A stretch of 64,000 nucleotides of DNA from contig OY780932.1 in assembly GCA_963675945.1 (NCBI GenBank), forward strand, positions 3,844,001-3,908,000, in the 5' to 3' direction. The translations under genes and the position numbers were made by a program. Source of the stretch: G963556115 sp963675945 (GTDB lineage Bacteria > Planctomycetota > SZUA-567). This document shows positions 37,934 to 47,164 of this stretch, piece after piece (within the stretch, counting starts at the first letter, position 1; every line of letters starts with the position of its first letter). The notes under the pieces were generated by a model. That model saw nothing but the letters and a program-made list of their open reading frames with translations, was not told where the DNA came from and ran no database searches.

Positions 37934-38548
37934 TTAAAGATCATCACCAAACTCCAGCGTCTCAATAATCTCTCGTACCCCGCGGTTATACCTGTTGAAT
38001 TCTGCTTCAATACTCTTCTTATTTTCAGGATTATCCAAACCAATTATAGCTACAGTAAAGGCTAAAACTCTATGCCGCGAAGGCACAACAAAACGTCCAA
38101 CTTGGAAAAACAACTTCCTGCCTCTCTTCATTTCAGTATAATCCAGAGTTATCACTCCTACCGGATAGTTACCGATCGTGTCCACAGTCATAACACAATT
38201 TGGGAACTCCTTTTTTTCTTCAGAATTTTCTAACACAGTCTTGATCAGATGTCTTTCCATCTCCTCACTGTTACTTTGCATTAGAGGCTTAAGTCCATTA
38301 AAGGACAGGTATTCAATATTCACATACGAAGCGAATCGCATTCGTGTGTCCTTAGAAGAACTTACTAATTCATCATCCAGAAATTCAAAATTATTCCAGC
38401 TGCGCGGATACCTGAATGCAAACTCAAACGGAAAGATACCAGGAGAATCTGACGAATCAAATTTCTTTGTCTCCTCCTCAGCCCTGACCGATCCCAGACT
38501 GACCAGACTCAAGACCACAAACAATATCACCCTTACTGCATAGCTCAT
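37934..38548 (-). CDS. Secreted modular protein, single B module
   Basis: A 204-residue exported protein. After the signal peptide (1-23) it consists of one module B: FPFEFAFRYPRSWNNFEF, a long variable strand region, FPNCVMTVDTIGNYPVGV, and a C-terminal helix ending in EIIETLEFG. The same module occupies the middle of the two large paralogs. The pattern recalls the PsbP/DcrB/Mog1-like fold. GAGGAG precedes the ATG; the leader bases resemble those of the 40620-start paralog. Confidence 0.65.
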   Translation of the reverse strand: MSYAVRVILFVVLSLVSLGSVRAEEETKKFDSSDSPGIFPFEFAFRYPRSWNNFEFLDDELVSSSKDTRMRFASYVNIEYLSFNGLKPLMQSNSEEMERHLIKTVLENSEEKKEFPNCVMTVDTIGNYPVGVITLDYTEMKRGRKLFFQVGRFVVPSRHRVLAFTVAIIGLDNPENKKSIEAEFNRYNRGVREIIETLEFGDDL

Positions 38549-38679
38549 ACTCTCCTCACTTCCCTTTATCCGTCATATCATCAATATATACACCCTGACC
38601 ACCAACAGTACCTTTACTGTATACCTCAATGTCAACCTCTTTCACATATTAATCACAAATCGATAATGTTAGAGCCACA

Positions 38680-38830
38680 CTATTCAAAACGTAGCGTCCC
38701 AATCATTGCCCGCAACACCGCGTCATACTCCTCAAAAATTTTCCTGGCCTCAGCCCTACCCTCCGGCGTATCCTGCCCAATTACATCCAACACCAACTCC
38801 AGGTGCTTATACCCTTTGAACACCCAATAT
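38680..38830. repeat. DNA-level direct repeat shared with 40669-40820
   Basis: The sequence coding for the C-terminal end of module C here closely matches that at 40669-40820 by eye (shared blocks such as GTCATACTCCTCAAAA and TCCGGCGTATCC). This points to fairly recent duplication or gene conversion between neighbouring genes about 2 kb apart. Confidence 0.65.
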
Positions 38831-40620
38831 GCATGAGAATAATCCCGATGTTTAATCCCTAGAAACTCTTTAGGTCTTTCAAACTTCTCACTGACAACCG
38901 TATATCCGGATATCTCCAGCTTTTCTTTAGAATAATTCTCCGCATCAGCTGCTAGCTGCGGTAATTCTAAAACTAACTTACTCTGTATTTTGGTATAAAA
39001 TTCTTCAGGTTCTTGCTTAACATCTTCACTCAATTCAATCTCTGTAGACCGAAACGAAATAACGACTACCGGAAAAGTTCCACTTGAATTCACTAAGCGC
39101 AAATACCCATCATTAGTTTTAATTTCAAAATCATCTGGATACTTCACGACAATTGGAGTCTGAAATAATTCTGGATAATCTGCCGCATCCAGCGTCTTAT
39201 CCAGTTTAAAACTGTCAAGACCCGCCGCTTCCGTTTTGGCCTCCTGCACCAGTACTGTAGACTCAGCCTCAATATCCAGCGTCGCAAGTGCAGTTCTAGC
39301 TTCGTGGATAAACTCATTATATTTTTCTAAAAACTCCTGGCCACGTGCAGAATTATACACTCCATAAAACATAGCCGACAAAACAATACGCTTATTCCCG
39401 GATCCTATAAAAAAGCGCGTACCTTTATAACGCTCTTTCCTGCCATCTGTGGTCTTATAAAAATCAACCTCAAAGATTCCCACCAAGTACTTGCCAATAC
39501 GCTCAATACGATTTTCCCGAACCTGAGGGCTCTCAGCTGCAGCACACTGTCGCAATGCCGCTAGAAGCTGCTGTTTATCCAAATCTTCAGCCGCATACCC
39601 TTTCAAGGCCTCTGGCACTTCAAGGATAGTAGCTTTAATCCCAAGAGCAAGATAGAATTCATCTTCAGCTGTATAGCTGATTATCTGATTATGTTGAAGC
39701 TCAAAGGTATTCCAGTGCGTTGGATACTCAAAAGTAAACTCAAAAGGAAGCATCTCAGGGAAGTCAACCGCAGCAAATATCTGCCACATCTTGCCATCTC
39801 TGGCCAGCGTACGCCTTGAAGCGTTATCCTCACTGGGTCGATTCACCACCCTGCGTTGTTGCTCCTCTTCATTTATACCCGCAAGGTCAGAATCTTTAAC
39901 AGACGGTCTCTTCTTCTTACCGGCAACCACAACTGCTTCTCGGGGCAAGTCCTTTCTTCCGTCTACCCCTGCTAAATTGAGTTCAATAATTTCTTGTATA
40001 AAGCTATTAAAAAAATTCCGTGTCTCCGGTTCAGAGAATGGACTCATATAACTAACCGTCAGTATTTCATTATTCATTCCGACATGACATCTGACCGCAT
40101 ATTCCACTTTATGTGAACCATCTTTATAATACAGATCAGAAACAATCAGCACACTGGCACTTCTCGAATTATCCCCCAATAACTTTGAGGTTATACTTGA
40201 ACGCTCCTTATCGATCTTGGCTATACCATCCATTACAGCCTGAAATGACTGCTTCATACCAGTGATATTTGACTCGGAGAAGAACCTCTCCTTGACCCCA
40301 GCAAAGTCGTTTATCCCTGTACGTTCATACAATTCGGTATAAGGTATGCGGTGAATAATTATTGTACCATCATAATCGTTATACCAATCCTGCAAATACT
40401 TGGCATATTCCGCATCCGGTTTCAGAATAATAGTTGAGCTTCTACTCGCCACAAGCTTATCATACCCTTCAGCCCCAGGCGGCATATACCTGTCAGGTAC
40501 TGGCAAAGTTAATTTATAACCTTCTTTGCTCTCCACCGTAAACACCTCGTCAGCCCCGGTTGCGATCATATTTATCATACACCACAGCACCACCAGCAAC
40601 ATTTTCAGCGCATACCTCAT
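38680..40620 (-). CDS. Secreted modular protein, A-B-C architecture (copy 1)
   Basis: A 646-residue exported protein. The signal peptide is at 1-23. Module A covers about 24-215 (LTLPVPDRYMPPG, YAKYLQDW, NDFAGVKERF). A polar linker follows (about 216-285), then module B (about 287-445, FPEMLPFEFTFEYPTHWNTFEL) and module C (about 470-646, DYPELFQTPIVVKYPDDFEI, with the family ending EEYDAVLRAMIGTLRFE). No catalytic motif is visible. It pairs with the adjacent 40669-42567 gene as its closest paralog. Confidence 0.65.
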   Translation of the reverse strand: MRYALKMLLVVLWCMINMIATGADEVFTVESKEGYKLTLPVPDRYMPPGAEGYDKLVASRSSTIILKPDAEYAKYLQDWYNDYDGTIIIHRIPYTELYERTGINDFAGVKERFFSESNITGMKQSFQAVMDGIAKIDKERSSITSKLLGDNSRSASVLIVSDLYYKDGSHKVEYAVRCHVGMNNEILTVSYMSPFSEPETRNFFNSFIQEIIELNLAGVDGRKDLPREAVVVAGKKKRPSVKDSDLAGINEEEQQRRVVNRPSEDNASRRTLARDGKMWQIFAAVDFPEMLPFEFTFEYPTHWNTFELQHNQIISYTAEDEFYLALGIKATILEVPEALKGYAAEDLDKQQLLAALRQCAAAESPQVRENRIERIGKYLVGIFEVDFYKTTDGRKERYKGTRFFIGSGNKRIVLSAMFYGVYNSARGQEFLEKYNEFIHEARTALATLDIEAESTVLVQEAKTEAAGLDSFKLDKTLDAADYPELFQTPIVVKYPDDFEIKTNDGYLRLVNSSGTFPVVVISFRSTEIELSEDVKQEPEEFYTKIQSKLVLELPQLAADAENYSKEKLEISGYTVVSEKFERPKEFLGIKHRDYSHAYWVFKGYKHLELVLDVIGQDTPEGRAEARKIFEEYDAVLRAMIGTLRFE

Positions 40621-40668
40621 ACCATCCTCACTTCCCGCATCTTACCAGACTCAACCGACCGCCCCAAA

Positions 40669-42567
40669 CTACTCAAAACGCAGCGTTGTAATCATTGCCC
40701 TCAACAACACGTCATACTCCTCAAAATACTTCTTCGCCTCAGCCTTTCCTTCCGGCGTATCCAGCCCGACAACATTCAACGCCAACTCCAATTGTTTTTC
40801 TCCTTTTATCACCCAATAGCTTCTAATGTAAAACCGTTGCTGACTCCCTATTATATTAACAATCTTTTCATGATCCTCAATTACCAAGGTATACCCGGCT
40901 AATTCCGCAAGACTACCCTGATAATTATCCTCACCCGCCTTCTCTCGCAATGCTCCAAGTAATAGCAAACTATGCACTTTGGTCTGCTGCTCTTCTGAGA
41001 GTAATTCATCCTCCTCACTAAACTCAAACTCAGCCGAACGATACGAGATAATCACCAGCGGATAATCCATACCCGGCTTGACCAGACGCAGATAGCCGTC
41101 AGCCGGCTTGACCTCCATGTCACCCGGGAACTTAATGGAGAGAGGAGTAGCGAGAATTTCAGGGTAATCTGCAGAATGCTGCCACTTATTCAATCTGCTA
41201 AAGCTGCGCCTTGCCGTATTAGCCGCACCAGCATCTTTCGCACTCGAACCTCCCTGCTGGTCTACAGCCTCTGCGCCAATACTTAGCGTCTTGATTATTT
41301 CCTTTACCTCCATACTGAGTTCTTCAAGTCTTGCCTCAACATCTCGGCGATATTCTGGAGTATCAAAATCCACTAACATAAGCGTAAAGGTTAAAATTCC
41401 ACCACTTGCAACCACATGAAAACGTCTTGCTTTAAAATACACCTCCCGGTTATCAACCTTCTGACAATAATCATAGGTATTTATCCCGGTATAAAACCTG
41501 CCGATCTTTTCAGTTATTGTCGAACATCCAGGGAAGTCTTTTATTTCATTTGAACTTTCTGCCACAGAGGCAACCACAGCTTTCTTTGTTGCCTCGTCTG
41601 CATTCGCCATAATTCTTTGCAATTTAGACAGGACATGAGTATCAATACGCAAGAATTCTGTTAAAAATTCTCTAGCAATATGACTGCTCAGTACACCATC
41701 ATCAAATTCAAAGGGCGCCCAATTACTTGGATACCTAAAGCTAAACGCAAACGGCAGTTTATTAGCAAAGTCAGCCGAATTAAATTCCTTGGTTCTACCT
41801 GCAAACTCCCTCCCGCCACTCTCTTCCTGCCTCATACCCGGGCTACGCGTCACCTTGCTCTGTTCCCGCTCTCCAGCACCAACAGCTACAGCATCCTGAT
41901 GAGACAAATTACGCCCGGCAGTAATCTGAGGATTGAGTGCAATAAAGCTGTCAACATACTTATTATTAAACTCACAGACCTCAGCCTCAGCCTTTGAAAT
42001 AGAATCATAATTAATACTAAAGACTATCTCCCCCATATCGACAACATTGGTAAAAGTTAAATCTGATATCGTAGACCCAGACACGTATTTTAGTCTTGCT
42101 ACAAGCAATTGTGTATAACTCACCGCGGTATCCCGGAGAGTCTTAACCTCTACCGTGGTCTCTTCTTTATTTACCACCTCAATCCCATTGATAATTCGCT
42201 GATAACTCTGCTTCAAATCCTCTGCAGTTTCCTTAGAACCAAAGAACTCTTTTATCTCAGCAAAAGAACCTTGCAATAACTCATTATAATTTATCTCCTT
42301 AATACTTATCACCCCTATATTTTTAGGTTTCATACCTGCCAGATATTCGGCATAATCCTCCACCGGCACCAATATCGCCAGCACAGAGCTATCTTGAGCA
42401 TACTTCTTGAGTAACTCCGAACTGAGTTGTTTATACCCTTCCGGCACTGGTATGGTTATATCAGATCCCGCTCTGCATTTTACCGTAAACACCTCATCAG
42501 CTCTGCCCGCAACCTGAACCCACATAAGCAACACCACAACCAACCCCAGCCCCCATAAATATCTCAT
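40669..42567 (-). CDS. Secreted modular protein, A-B-C architecture (copy 2)
   Basis: A 632-residue exported protein with signal peptide 1-22 (cut near GRADE), module A at about 23-215, a linker, module B at about 270-435 (LPFAFSFRYPSNWAPFEF), and module C at about 460-632 (DYPEILATPLSIKFPGDMEV, ending LLRAMITTLRFE). ATG 42567 is chosen because the signal peptide follows directly and the leader resembles that of the sister genes; the longer frame to 42726 runs through a non-coding stretch. Function unknown. Confidence 0.65.
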   Translation of the reverse strand: MRYLWGLGLVVVLLMWVQVAGRADEVFTVKCRAGSDITIPVPEGYKQLSSELLKKYAQDSSVLAILVPVEDYAEYLAGMKPKNIGVISIKEINYNELLQGSFAEIKEFFGSKETAEDLKQSYQRIINGIEVVNKEETTVEVKTLRDTAVSYTQLLVARLKYVSGSTISDLTFTNVVDMGEIVFSINYDSISKAEAEVCEFNNKYVDSFIALNPQITAGRNLSHQDAVAVGAGEREQSKVTRSPGMRQEESGGREFAGRTKEFNSADFANKLPFAFSFRYPSNWAPFEFDDGVLSSHIAREFLTEFLRIDTHVLSKLQRIMANADEATKKAVVASVAESSNEIKDFPGCSTITEKIGRFYTGINTYDYCQKVDNREVYFKARRFHVVASGGILTFTLMLVDFDTPEYRRDVEARLEELSMEVKEIIKTLSIGAEAVDQQGGSSAKDAGAANTARRSFSRLNKWQHSADYPEILATPLSIKFPGDMEVKPADGYLRLVKPGMDYPLVIISYRSAEFEFSEEDELLSEEQQTKVHSLLLLGALREKAGEDNYQGSLAELAGYTLVIEDHEKIVNIIGSQQRFYIRSYWVIKGEKQLELALNVVGLDTPEGKAEAKKYFEEYDVLLRAMITTLRFE

Positions 42568-42746
42568 ACAATCCTTACTCTCCTTCTTTATCCCTATAAC
42601 CACGCTCTTCATATTCACGATATACATTATACGCAACATACCAATACTAGCAACCCTAATTATATAAATTTTACCTGACACACATACAGCAACAAGCGAT
42701 ATAATCAAAGTCAACCCAACAACCAAAGATCTATCAAAAAAAAAAC

Positions 42747-42766
42747 TGAGCAGGAAAACCTACTCA
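42747..42766 (-). terminator. Rho-independent terminator
   Basis: On the minus strand TGAGTAGG, TTTT and CCTGCTCA form a stem with one mismatch, followed by G and about ten T. It lies 44 bases past the stop of the 42811-43479 gene, so that gene can end separately from the next paralog. Confidence 0.75.
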
Positions 42767-42810
42767 ACACATTATATCATGTAACATTACGCTATCAATT
42801 CTACGCAAAA

Positions 42811-43479
42811 TCAGTTACTATTCGCCTCCATAATTCCCTGTTCAAATTCTTCCGCCGCAGTCTTTGCCCACTCAATATCAGATTGCAAGCTTACCGTATT
42901 GATAAAGAACAACTTCTCACCGGCGGACACTGCCGCTACCGCCTTGACCTCATGGTACTCACGAGCAATACCCGGCAAATAACACGACGCCTCCAGTATT
43001 CCCTTAACCTGCCCCGGATCAGAACTATGCACCTTCTCGCTCCTGACACTTATAGCTTTATCGCTTCGCGCTCCCGCCGCTAGCAACTTGGCCTTGAGCT
43101 CCTCATCCAGTTTCTCAGTTCCCAACGCCTCGGAAAATCTCCGGGTTATCCTACCAAAATCCTCAACCGTCAGATATTTATCACTGAAATACTCCGGACT
43201 CCCGACAACTATGAATCTCTCCAACTCCGGCACCCTCCCGGCTTCAAACTCAGTCACAATATTCAGCGGCACAAGCAGCGCCAATAACCCATCGGTATTA
43301 CCCTGATAGAGCCGGAGTAACGGCAGTTGCTGGATATACTCCTCCGGGAGTACCCCATACCCTTCAGGCAGCGGAATCTTCACCTCTTCCCTACCGATAT
43401 GCAGCATAATGATCTCTGTCGCCAGCGATGTCAGCCCGAGCAAGAGAAAGAGCAGTATAAAGACCGGATAACGTTTCAT
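42811..43479 (-). CDS. Secreted modular protein, single A module
   Basis: A 222-residue exported protein: signal peptide 1-20, then module A alone (VKIPLPEGYGVLPEEY, LLALLVPLNIVTEFEAG, LTVEDFGRITRRF). AAAGGA precedes ATG 43479, and the longer frame to 43530 lacks a site. It is the first and smallest member of the array and has its own terminator. Confidence 0.62.
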   Translation of the reverse strand: MKRYPVFILLFLLLGLTSLATEIIMLHIGREEVKIPLPEGYGVLPEEYIQQLPLLRLYQGNTDGLLALLVPLNIVTEFEAGRVPELERFIVVGSPEYFSDKYLTVEDFGRITRRFSEALGTEKLDEELKAKLLAAGARSDKAISVRSEKVHSSDPGQVKGILEASCYLPGIAREYHEVKAVAAVSAGEKLFFINTVSLQSDIEWAKTAAEEFEQGIMEANSN

Positions 43480-43655
43480 AACGACTTCCTTTATAACCCC
43501 AGAATCATCAGCAAAATACCAACATACCATACCCCGCCCCTTAGTATAAATCCGAATAAAAATCTGTCCATAACAATTACCCTTTATTCATTTTTATTTA
43601 CATCCACCTGCATTCTCTGCAATTATCCCCTTCACATATCTGCAAAATAAAGGTA

Positions 43656-43684
43656 TTGCAAAAACAGCATATAGCCGGTATAAT
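43656..43684 (+). promoter_or_regulatory. Promoter of ssrA
   Basis: TTGCAA at 43656-43661 and a perfect TATAAT at 43679-43684 are 17 bp apart. Transcription would begin about 60 bases before the mature tmRNA 5' end, requiring 5' processing. Confidence 0.7.
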
Positions 43685-43749
43685 ATATAAGTTATGATTA
43701 TGCAGAGATACTTGAATGCTGCATAACTACCAACAGATTCGACTTATTC

Positions 43750-44108
43750 GGGGGCGACATGGTATCGACTGAATAGAGGAAGATTGAATCGCGTGTCGAG
43801 GTTGGCCGGCTGGCCTCGTAAAAAGCCGTCCAAACAATAATTGCTGATAATAACAGCTACGCTATGGCTGCGTAATAAAACGCGCCCTGAATACTATGTA
43901 ACGCCGATGGCGTAGTATTCAGACAATTTATCGGCTGGATAGACAGCAGACAGGCCTGAGCCGGCTGCCTATTAAGATCAAATCCGGGCTGGGGCAGCCA
44001 AAATTGTCGTTAGAGTAAGCTGCCCGAGATCAATGTAACGACTACACACGTAGAAGTTCTTTTGGATAATATTGCAGGACGCGGGTTCGATTCCCGCCGC
44101 CTCCACCA
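43750..44108 (+). ncRNA. ssrA: tmRNA
   Basis: Transfer-messenger RNA that rescues stalled ribosomes. The acceptor arm pairs GGGGGCG (43750-43756) with CGCCTCC (44098-44104) and ends in an encoded CCA at 44106-44108. The T-arm GCGGGTTCGATTCCCGC is intact. The tag frame ends ADNNSYAMAA followed by tandem TAA stops; the exact resume codon is uncertain because the frame stays open upstream to a GTC at about 43829. Several internal stems suggest the usual pseudoknots. The length of 359 bases is normal. The 3' end is a common integration site for mobile elements. Confidence 0.96.
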
Positions 44109-44133
44109 TCACAAATAAAACATAAATCTTTTA

Positions 44134-44182
44134 AGAACAGGCTATTAGGAGTTTCTTTATTACTAACAATACAGCCTGTTCT
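44134..44182. repeat. 10-bp inverted repeat between ssrA and the integrase
   Basis: AGAACAGGCT at 44134-44143 is exactly complementary to 44173-44182 with a 29-base spacer. It sits between the converging ssrA and integrase genes. It could be a terminator or a recombinase arm-binding site. Confidence 0.4.
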
Positions 44183-44206
44183 GTTGAGGTTTCGTTATAA
44201 TTAGAT

Positions 44207-45427
44207 TTACACTGCCTTGAACCTACTTCCAATATTTTCAGCAAGTCTTCTTTGTGATTCTTCTCTAACTCGACCATATGTATTAAAAGTAAGTTGCGGA
44301 TTAGTATGTCGTGCCGCTGTTTGGGCTGTCTTCACGTCAACATTTTCTTCAAGCACTAGATTAATAAATGTAGTCCGTAGTGAATGAAAGTCCAACTTTC
44401 CGCCTTGACCATCTGGCGTAACCTCAATATACTTTTCAACTCCAGCTTCTGCTAAATCAAGCTCTAATCTCCTTGCGGGATGCGAATTAATATAGAGTAA
44501 AGGATTTAAAGGGTATGGGGCTTTACTTTTTCTTCTACCCATACATTCAACATACCTTGCCTTCGCATCTCCACTCAATCCATATCGATGAAGCTTACTC
44601 AGTAATTCAGAGGTAATATAGACAACTCCCGCCTTTCTATTTTTTGTCCACTCTGAATCTAGCATTATTGCACAACGCTCTGAATTTAAGTGTTTAAGTG
44701 TTAAATTTCTTAATTCGTTAACACGTAATCCTGTCATTAGTGCAGTCTCATATACTATCGCTCTGTGTTCCGGTACTACAGAAAGCAACTTCTCAATTTC
44801 ATGTTGAGTCATAGCTCTTCTCTGTACTAATGAACTTGAGTCAAACCTTATTATTCCTGATAATGGATTTTTTTCAAAATACTGTCTATTTGTTGCCCAC
44901 TCGCAAAATGATTTGATTGATTCAATATAATTATTAAGGGTCTTACCACAAGTACCAGATTTACGCATACCCTGCAATAGCTTTTCAATTTTAGATTGAC
45001 TATAATTCAAATCTGAAATGACTGCCAACCTAAGCTCTTTACAGAAGCACCTAATCTGTGATGCTTTTTGCTTTGCATGCTTTAAGCTCCAAGGCTTACC
45101 ATTTCGTCCTCCTTGAAGATTTCCCCAACTCAAATAATCTGAAACTACATTCTCTATTGGAGTATTTGCATTCATTATATATGGCTTTGGCGGTTCTCTA
45201 TAGCCTTTCCTTATCTCATCCTGCTCACTCTGCGTTCTATCTGCTAACTTTTCTGTTTCCTTTTTGCTTACATAACCCGTACCACTTTTACGCATACCCT
45301 TAAAGTCAATATATTCAAATTTCCATTTAGGATGCGGTATCTTATTGCCTTTCTTGTCTAATTTATAATCTCTTTTTCCTGTAGTTGGATTTTTTACCTT
45401 GATATATGTTTGGTAAACATGTGACAT
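44207..45427 (-). CDS. Tyrosine recombinase / integrase
   Basis: A 406-residue site-specific recombinase. An N-terminal SAM-like core-binding domain covers about 100-190. The catalytic domain has Arg in TGLRVNELRN, the HxxR box in FHSLRTTF, the second His in AARHTNP and the Tyr nucleophile in FNTYGRV. TAGGAG precedes the ATG. Its stop lies about 100 bases beyond the tmRNA CCA and points towards it, the usual layout of an integrase next to its attachment site. Confidence 0.93.
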   Translation of the reverse strand: MSHVYQTYIKVKNPTTGKRDYKLDKKGNKIPHPKWKFEYIDFKGMRKSGTGYVSKKETEKLADRTQSEQDEIRKGYREPPKPYIMNANTPIENVVSDYLSWGNLQGGRNGKPWSLKHAKQKASQIRCFCKELRLAVISDLNYSQSKIEKLLQGMRKSGTCGKTLNNYIESIKSFCEWATNRQYFEKNPLSGIIRFDSSSLVQRRAMTQHEIEKLLSVVPEHRAIVYETALMTGLRVNELRNLTLKHLNSERCAIMLDSEWTKNRKAGVVYITSELLSKLHRYGLSGDAKARYVECMGRRKSKAPYPLNPLLYINSHPARRLELDLAEAGVEKYIEVTPDGQGGKLDFHSLRTTFINLVLEENVDVKTAQTAARHTNPQLTFNTYGRVREESQRRLAENIGSRFKAV

Positions 45428-45649
45428 AATTTTTTCTCCTAATTCCCAAGCTATTTGATATAGCTAAATCTCTAAAATTAAACATAATATTTCTCCGTTT
45501 TAAGTTCTTAAAATTTAAACAAAACATCTACATTAAATGCTACATATTACTAAAATACGATTGCTGCCCATTTCAATCGTTTCCTCCAGAATTAAATCAT
45601 TACACAGTACACCTCCCTTCATGTTATTTCTTCGCAATACTACATAAGT

Positions 45650-45928
45650 TCACTCACCATCAACAGGAAATACAGTAACAACATCTTTCAATTGTATACT
45701 TTCTCGATTTCCTGAATCCTGATTCCTATAAACAATCTTTGCCTCATACGACTTTTCAGCCTCTTTCAAAGCTTGCAAAAGCTTATAATCCTCAATGCTT
45801 ACCAGAGCAGCCAATTCTTTATTCCTTCGGCAAAGAATCAACTGCTCATCAGCATACAAAATTCTGTTCAAAGCTTCGGTGAGATTAGCCCTTAATTCAG
45901 CTGTTTTCATCCTTTTAACTTTACTCAT
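45650..45928 (-). CDS. Phd/YefM-type antitoxin-like protein
   Basis: A 92-residue protein. The Phd/YefM pattern is clear: KTAELRANLTEALNRI, then DEQLILCRRNKELAALVSIEDYKLLQAL. This fold binds operator DNA with its N-terminus and a toxin with its C-terminus. GAGGAG precedes the ATG. No toxin gene is adjacent: the integrase follows on one side and the insertion sequence on the other. It may be an orphan whose toxin was lost when the IS arrived, or a stand-alone regulator. Confidence 0.75.
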   Translation of the reverse strand: MSKVKRMKTAELRANLTEALNRILYADEQLILCRRNKELAALVSIEDYKLLQALKEAEKSYEAKIVYRNQDSGNRESIQLKDVVTVFPVDGE

Positions 45929-46021
45929 ACATTCTCCTCAACATGTACAACTAATATTTATTGTACTACCTATAAAGAGCTATGCCAGTTAAAATCCGTA
46001 AATACTGTCAAAATATTAAAA

Positions 46022-47069
46022 TGTGTGATTCATAGACATCCTTTCAATAAAATTGTATAATATATTGATAAAGGAGTTGCTATGGACAATACTATTAAAT
46101 CCCGATTGAAATGGGTCAAAATATATTTTGAAACTCAAGACTCAGGACTTGTTTGTAATCGTTGTGGAATTTCCAGACCTACTCTTAGAAAATGGGTAAA
46201 TAGATATCAATCAAATGGTATTGAAGGGCTTTGCACCTTGAGCAGAAAACCTCACAATTCTCCTGCGACTAAGGTAACTGAAAATATAGAAAGTTTAATA
46301 TTAGCACTAAGAGATTCAAGAAATATCGGGGCGAGGAGAATTCAGAGCGAATTATTAAGGTTGCATAGTATTAAGCTCTCTTTAGCAACAATTCATAAAG
46401 TTTTAGTTAGGAATAATGTTTCTCCATTGAAGCGATATACGAGAAAGAAAAAATTTAATCGATATGCTATGAAAACTCCTGGAGCTAGAGTTCAAATGGA
46501 TACAATGAAACTTGCTCCAAATTTTTATCAATATACAGCTATAGATGATTGTACTCGCTACAGAGTCTTAAGAGTCTATTCTCGTAGAACAGCTGCCAAT
46601 ACTCTTGACTTTATTGAAAAAGTAGTTGAAGAGATGTGTTTCCCAATTCAAAGAATTCAGACTGATAGAGGACGAGAATTTCTTGCTTATAAAGTTCAAG
46701 ATTTGCTGTTGGATTGGGGGATTAAACTTAGACCTATTCGCCCTGCATCTCCTCATCTTAATGGTAAAGTAGAAAGATCTCAAAAAACTGATATTGAAGA
46801 ATTCTATCCAACCATTGATTTAACAAAACACAGTATAGAAAGTCTTGATCTACCCTTAGCAGAATGGCAGCATTACTACAATTGGGAGCGTCCTCACAGT
46901 AGTCTAAACGGTAAAACTCCAGTTGAAAAGTACGTTGAATTGATGTATGAGACTCCTTTACAAGAAGAAGTCTCAATTAAATTTAATACAGAAATAGAAT
47001 ATCGCAGAAATAGCATTTTACTAAAAAAACATGCATTTAAAAAGTGAAAGGATGTCTATGAATCACACA
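46022..47069 (+). mobile_element. Complete IS481-family insertion sequence
   Basis: 1048 bp bounded by perfect 24-bp terminal inverted repeats at 46022-46045 and 47046-47069 (TGTGTGATTC at the outer ends). It carries one transposase gene and nothing else. No matching target duplication is visible in the flanks (AT-rich left, CCTTATC right), which suggests a later rearrangement on one side. Confidence 0.92.
46082..47047 (+). CDS. IS481-family transposase
   Basis: A 321-residue DDE transposase. An N-terminal helix-turn-helix (CGISRPTLRKWVNRYQ) is followed by an integrase-core domain with catalytic Asp in QMDTMK, Asp in QTDRGREF and Glu in LNGKVERSQK. The ending NWERPHSSLNGKTPVE is typical of the family. 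AAAGGAG precedes the ATG. The frame is intact, so the element could still be active. The stop codon runs into the right terminal repeat. Confidence 0.94.
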   Translation: MDNTIKSRLKWVKIYFETQDSGLVCNRCGISRPTLRKWVNRYQSNGIEGLCTLSRKPHNSPATKVTENIESLILALRDSRNIGARRIQSELLRLHSIKLSLATIHKVLVRNNVSPLKRYTRKKKFNRYAMKTPGARVQMDTMKLAPNFYQYTAIDDCTRYRVLRVYSRRTAANTLDFIEKVVEEMCFPIQRIQTDRGREFLAYKVQDLLLDWGIKLRPIRPASPHLNGKVERSQKTDIEEFYPTIDLTKHSIESLDLPLAEWQHYYNWERPHSSLNGKTPVEKYVELMYETPLQEEVSIKFNTEIEYRRNSILLKKHAFKK

Positions 47070-47116
47070 CCTTATCTATACTTTCTAGTAACAAGTAAGG
47101 ATAAGTGTCTCGTAAA

Positions 47117-47160
47117 AGTAGAGCGTTTGATAATATCATGATTGAGAGATTGTATCTAAA
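47117..47160 (+). pseudogene. Fragment of an IS3-type transposase (orfB)
   Basis: The plus-strand frame reads SRAFDNIMIERLYL, which matches the conserved GRAxDNIxIERxWRS box of IS3-family OrfB just before its catalytic Glu. Nothing else of the gene remains here. Confidence 0.6.
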
Positions 47161-47164
47161 GGGG

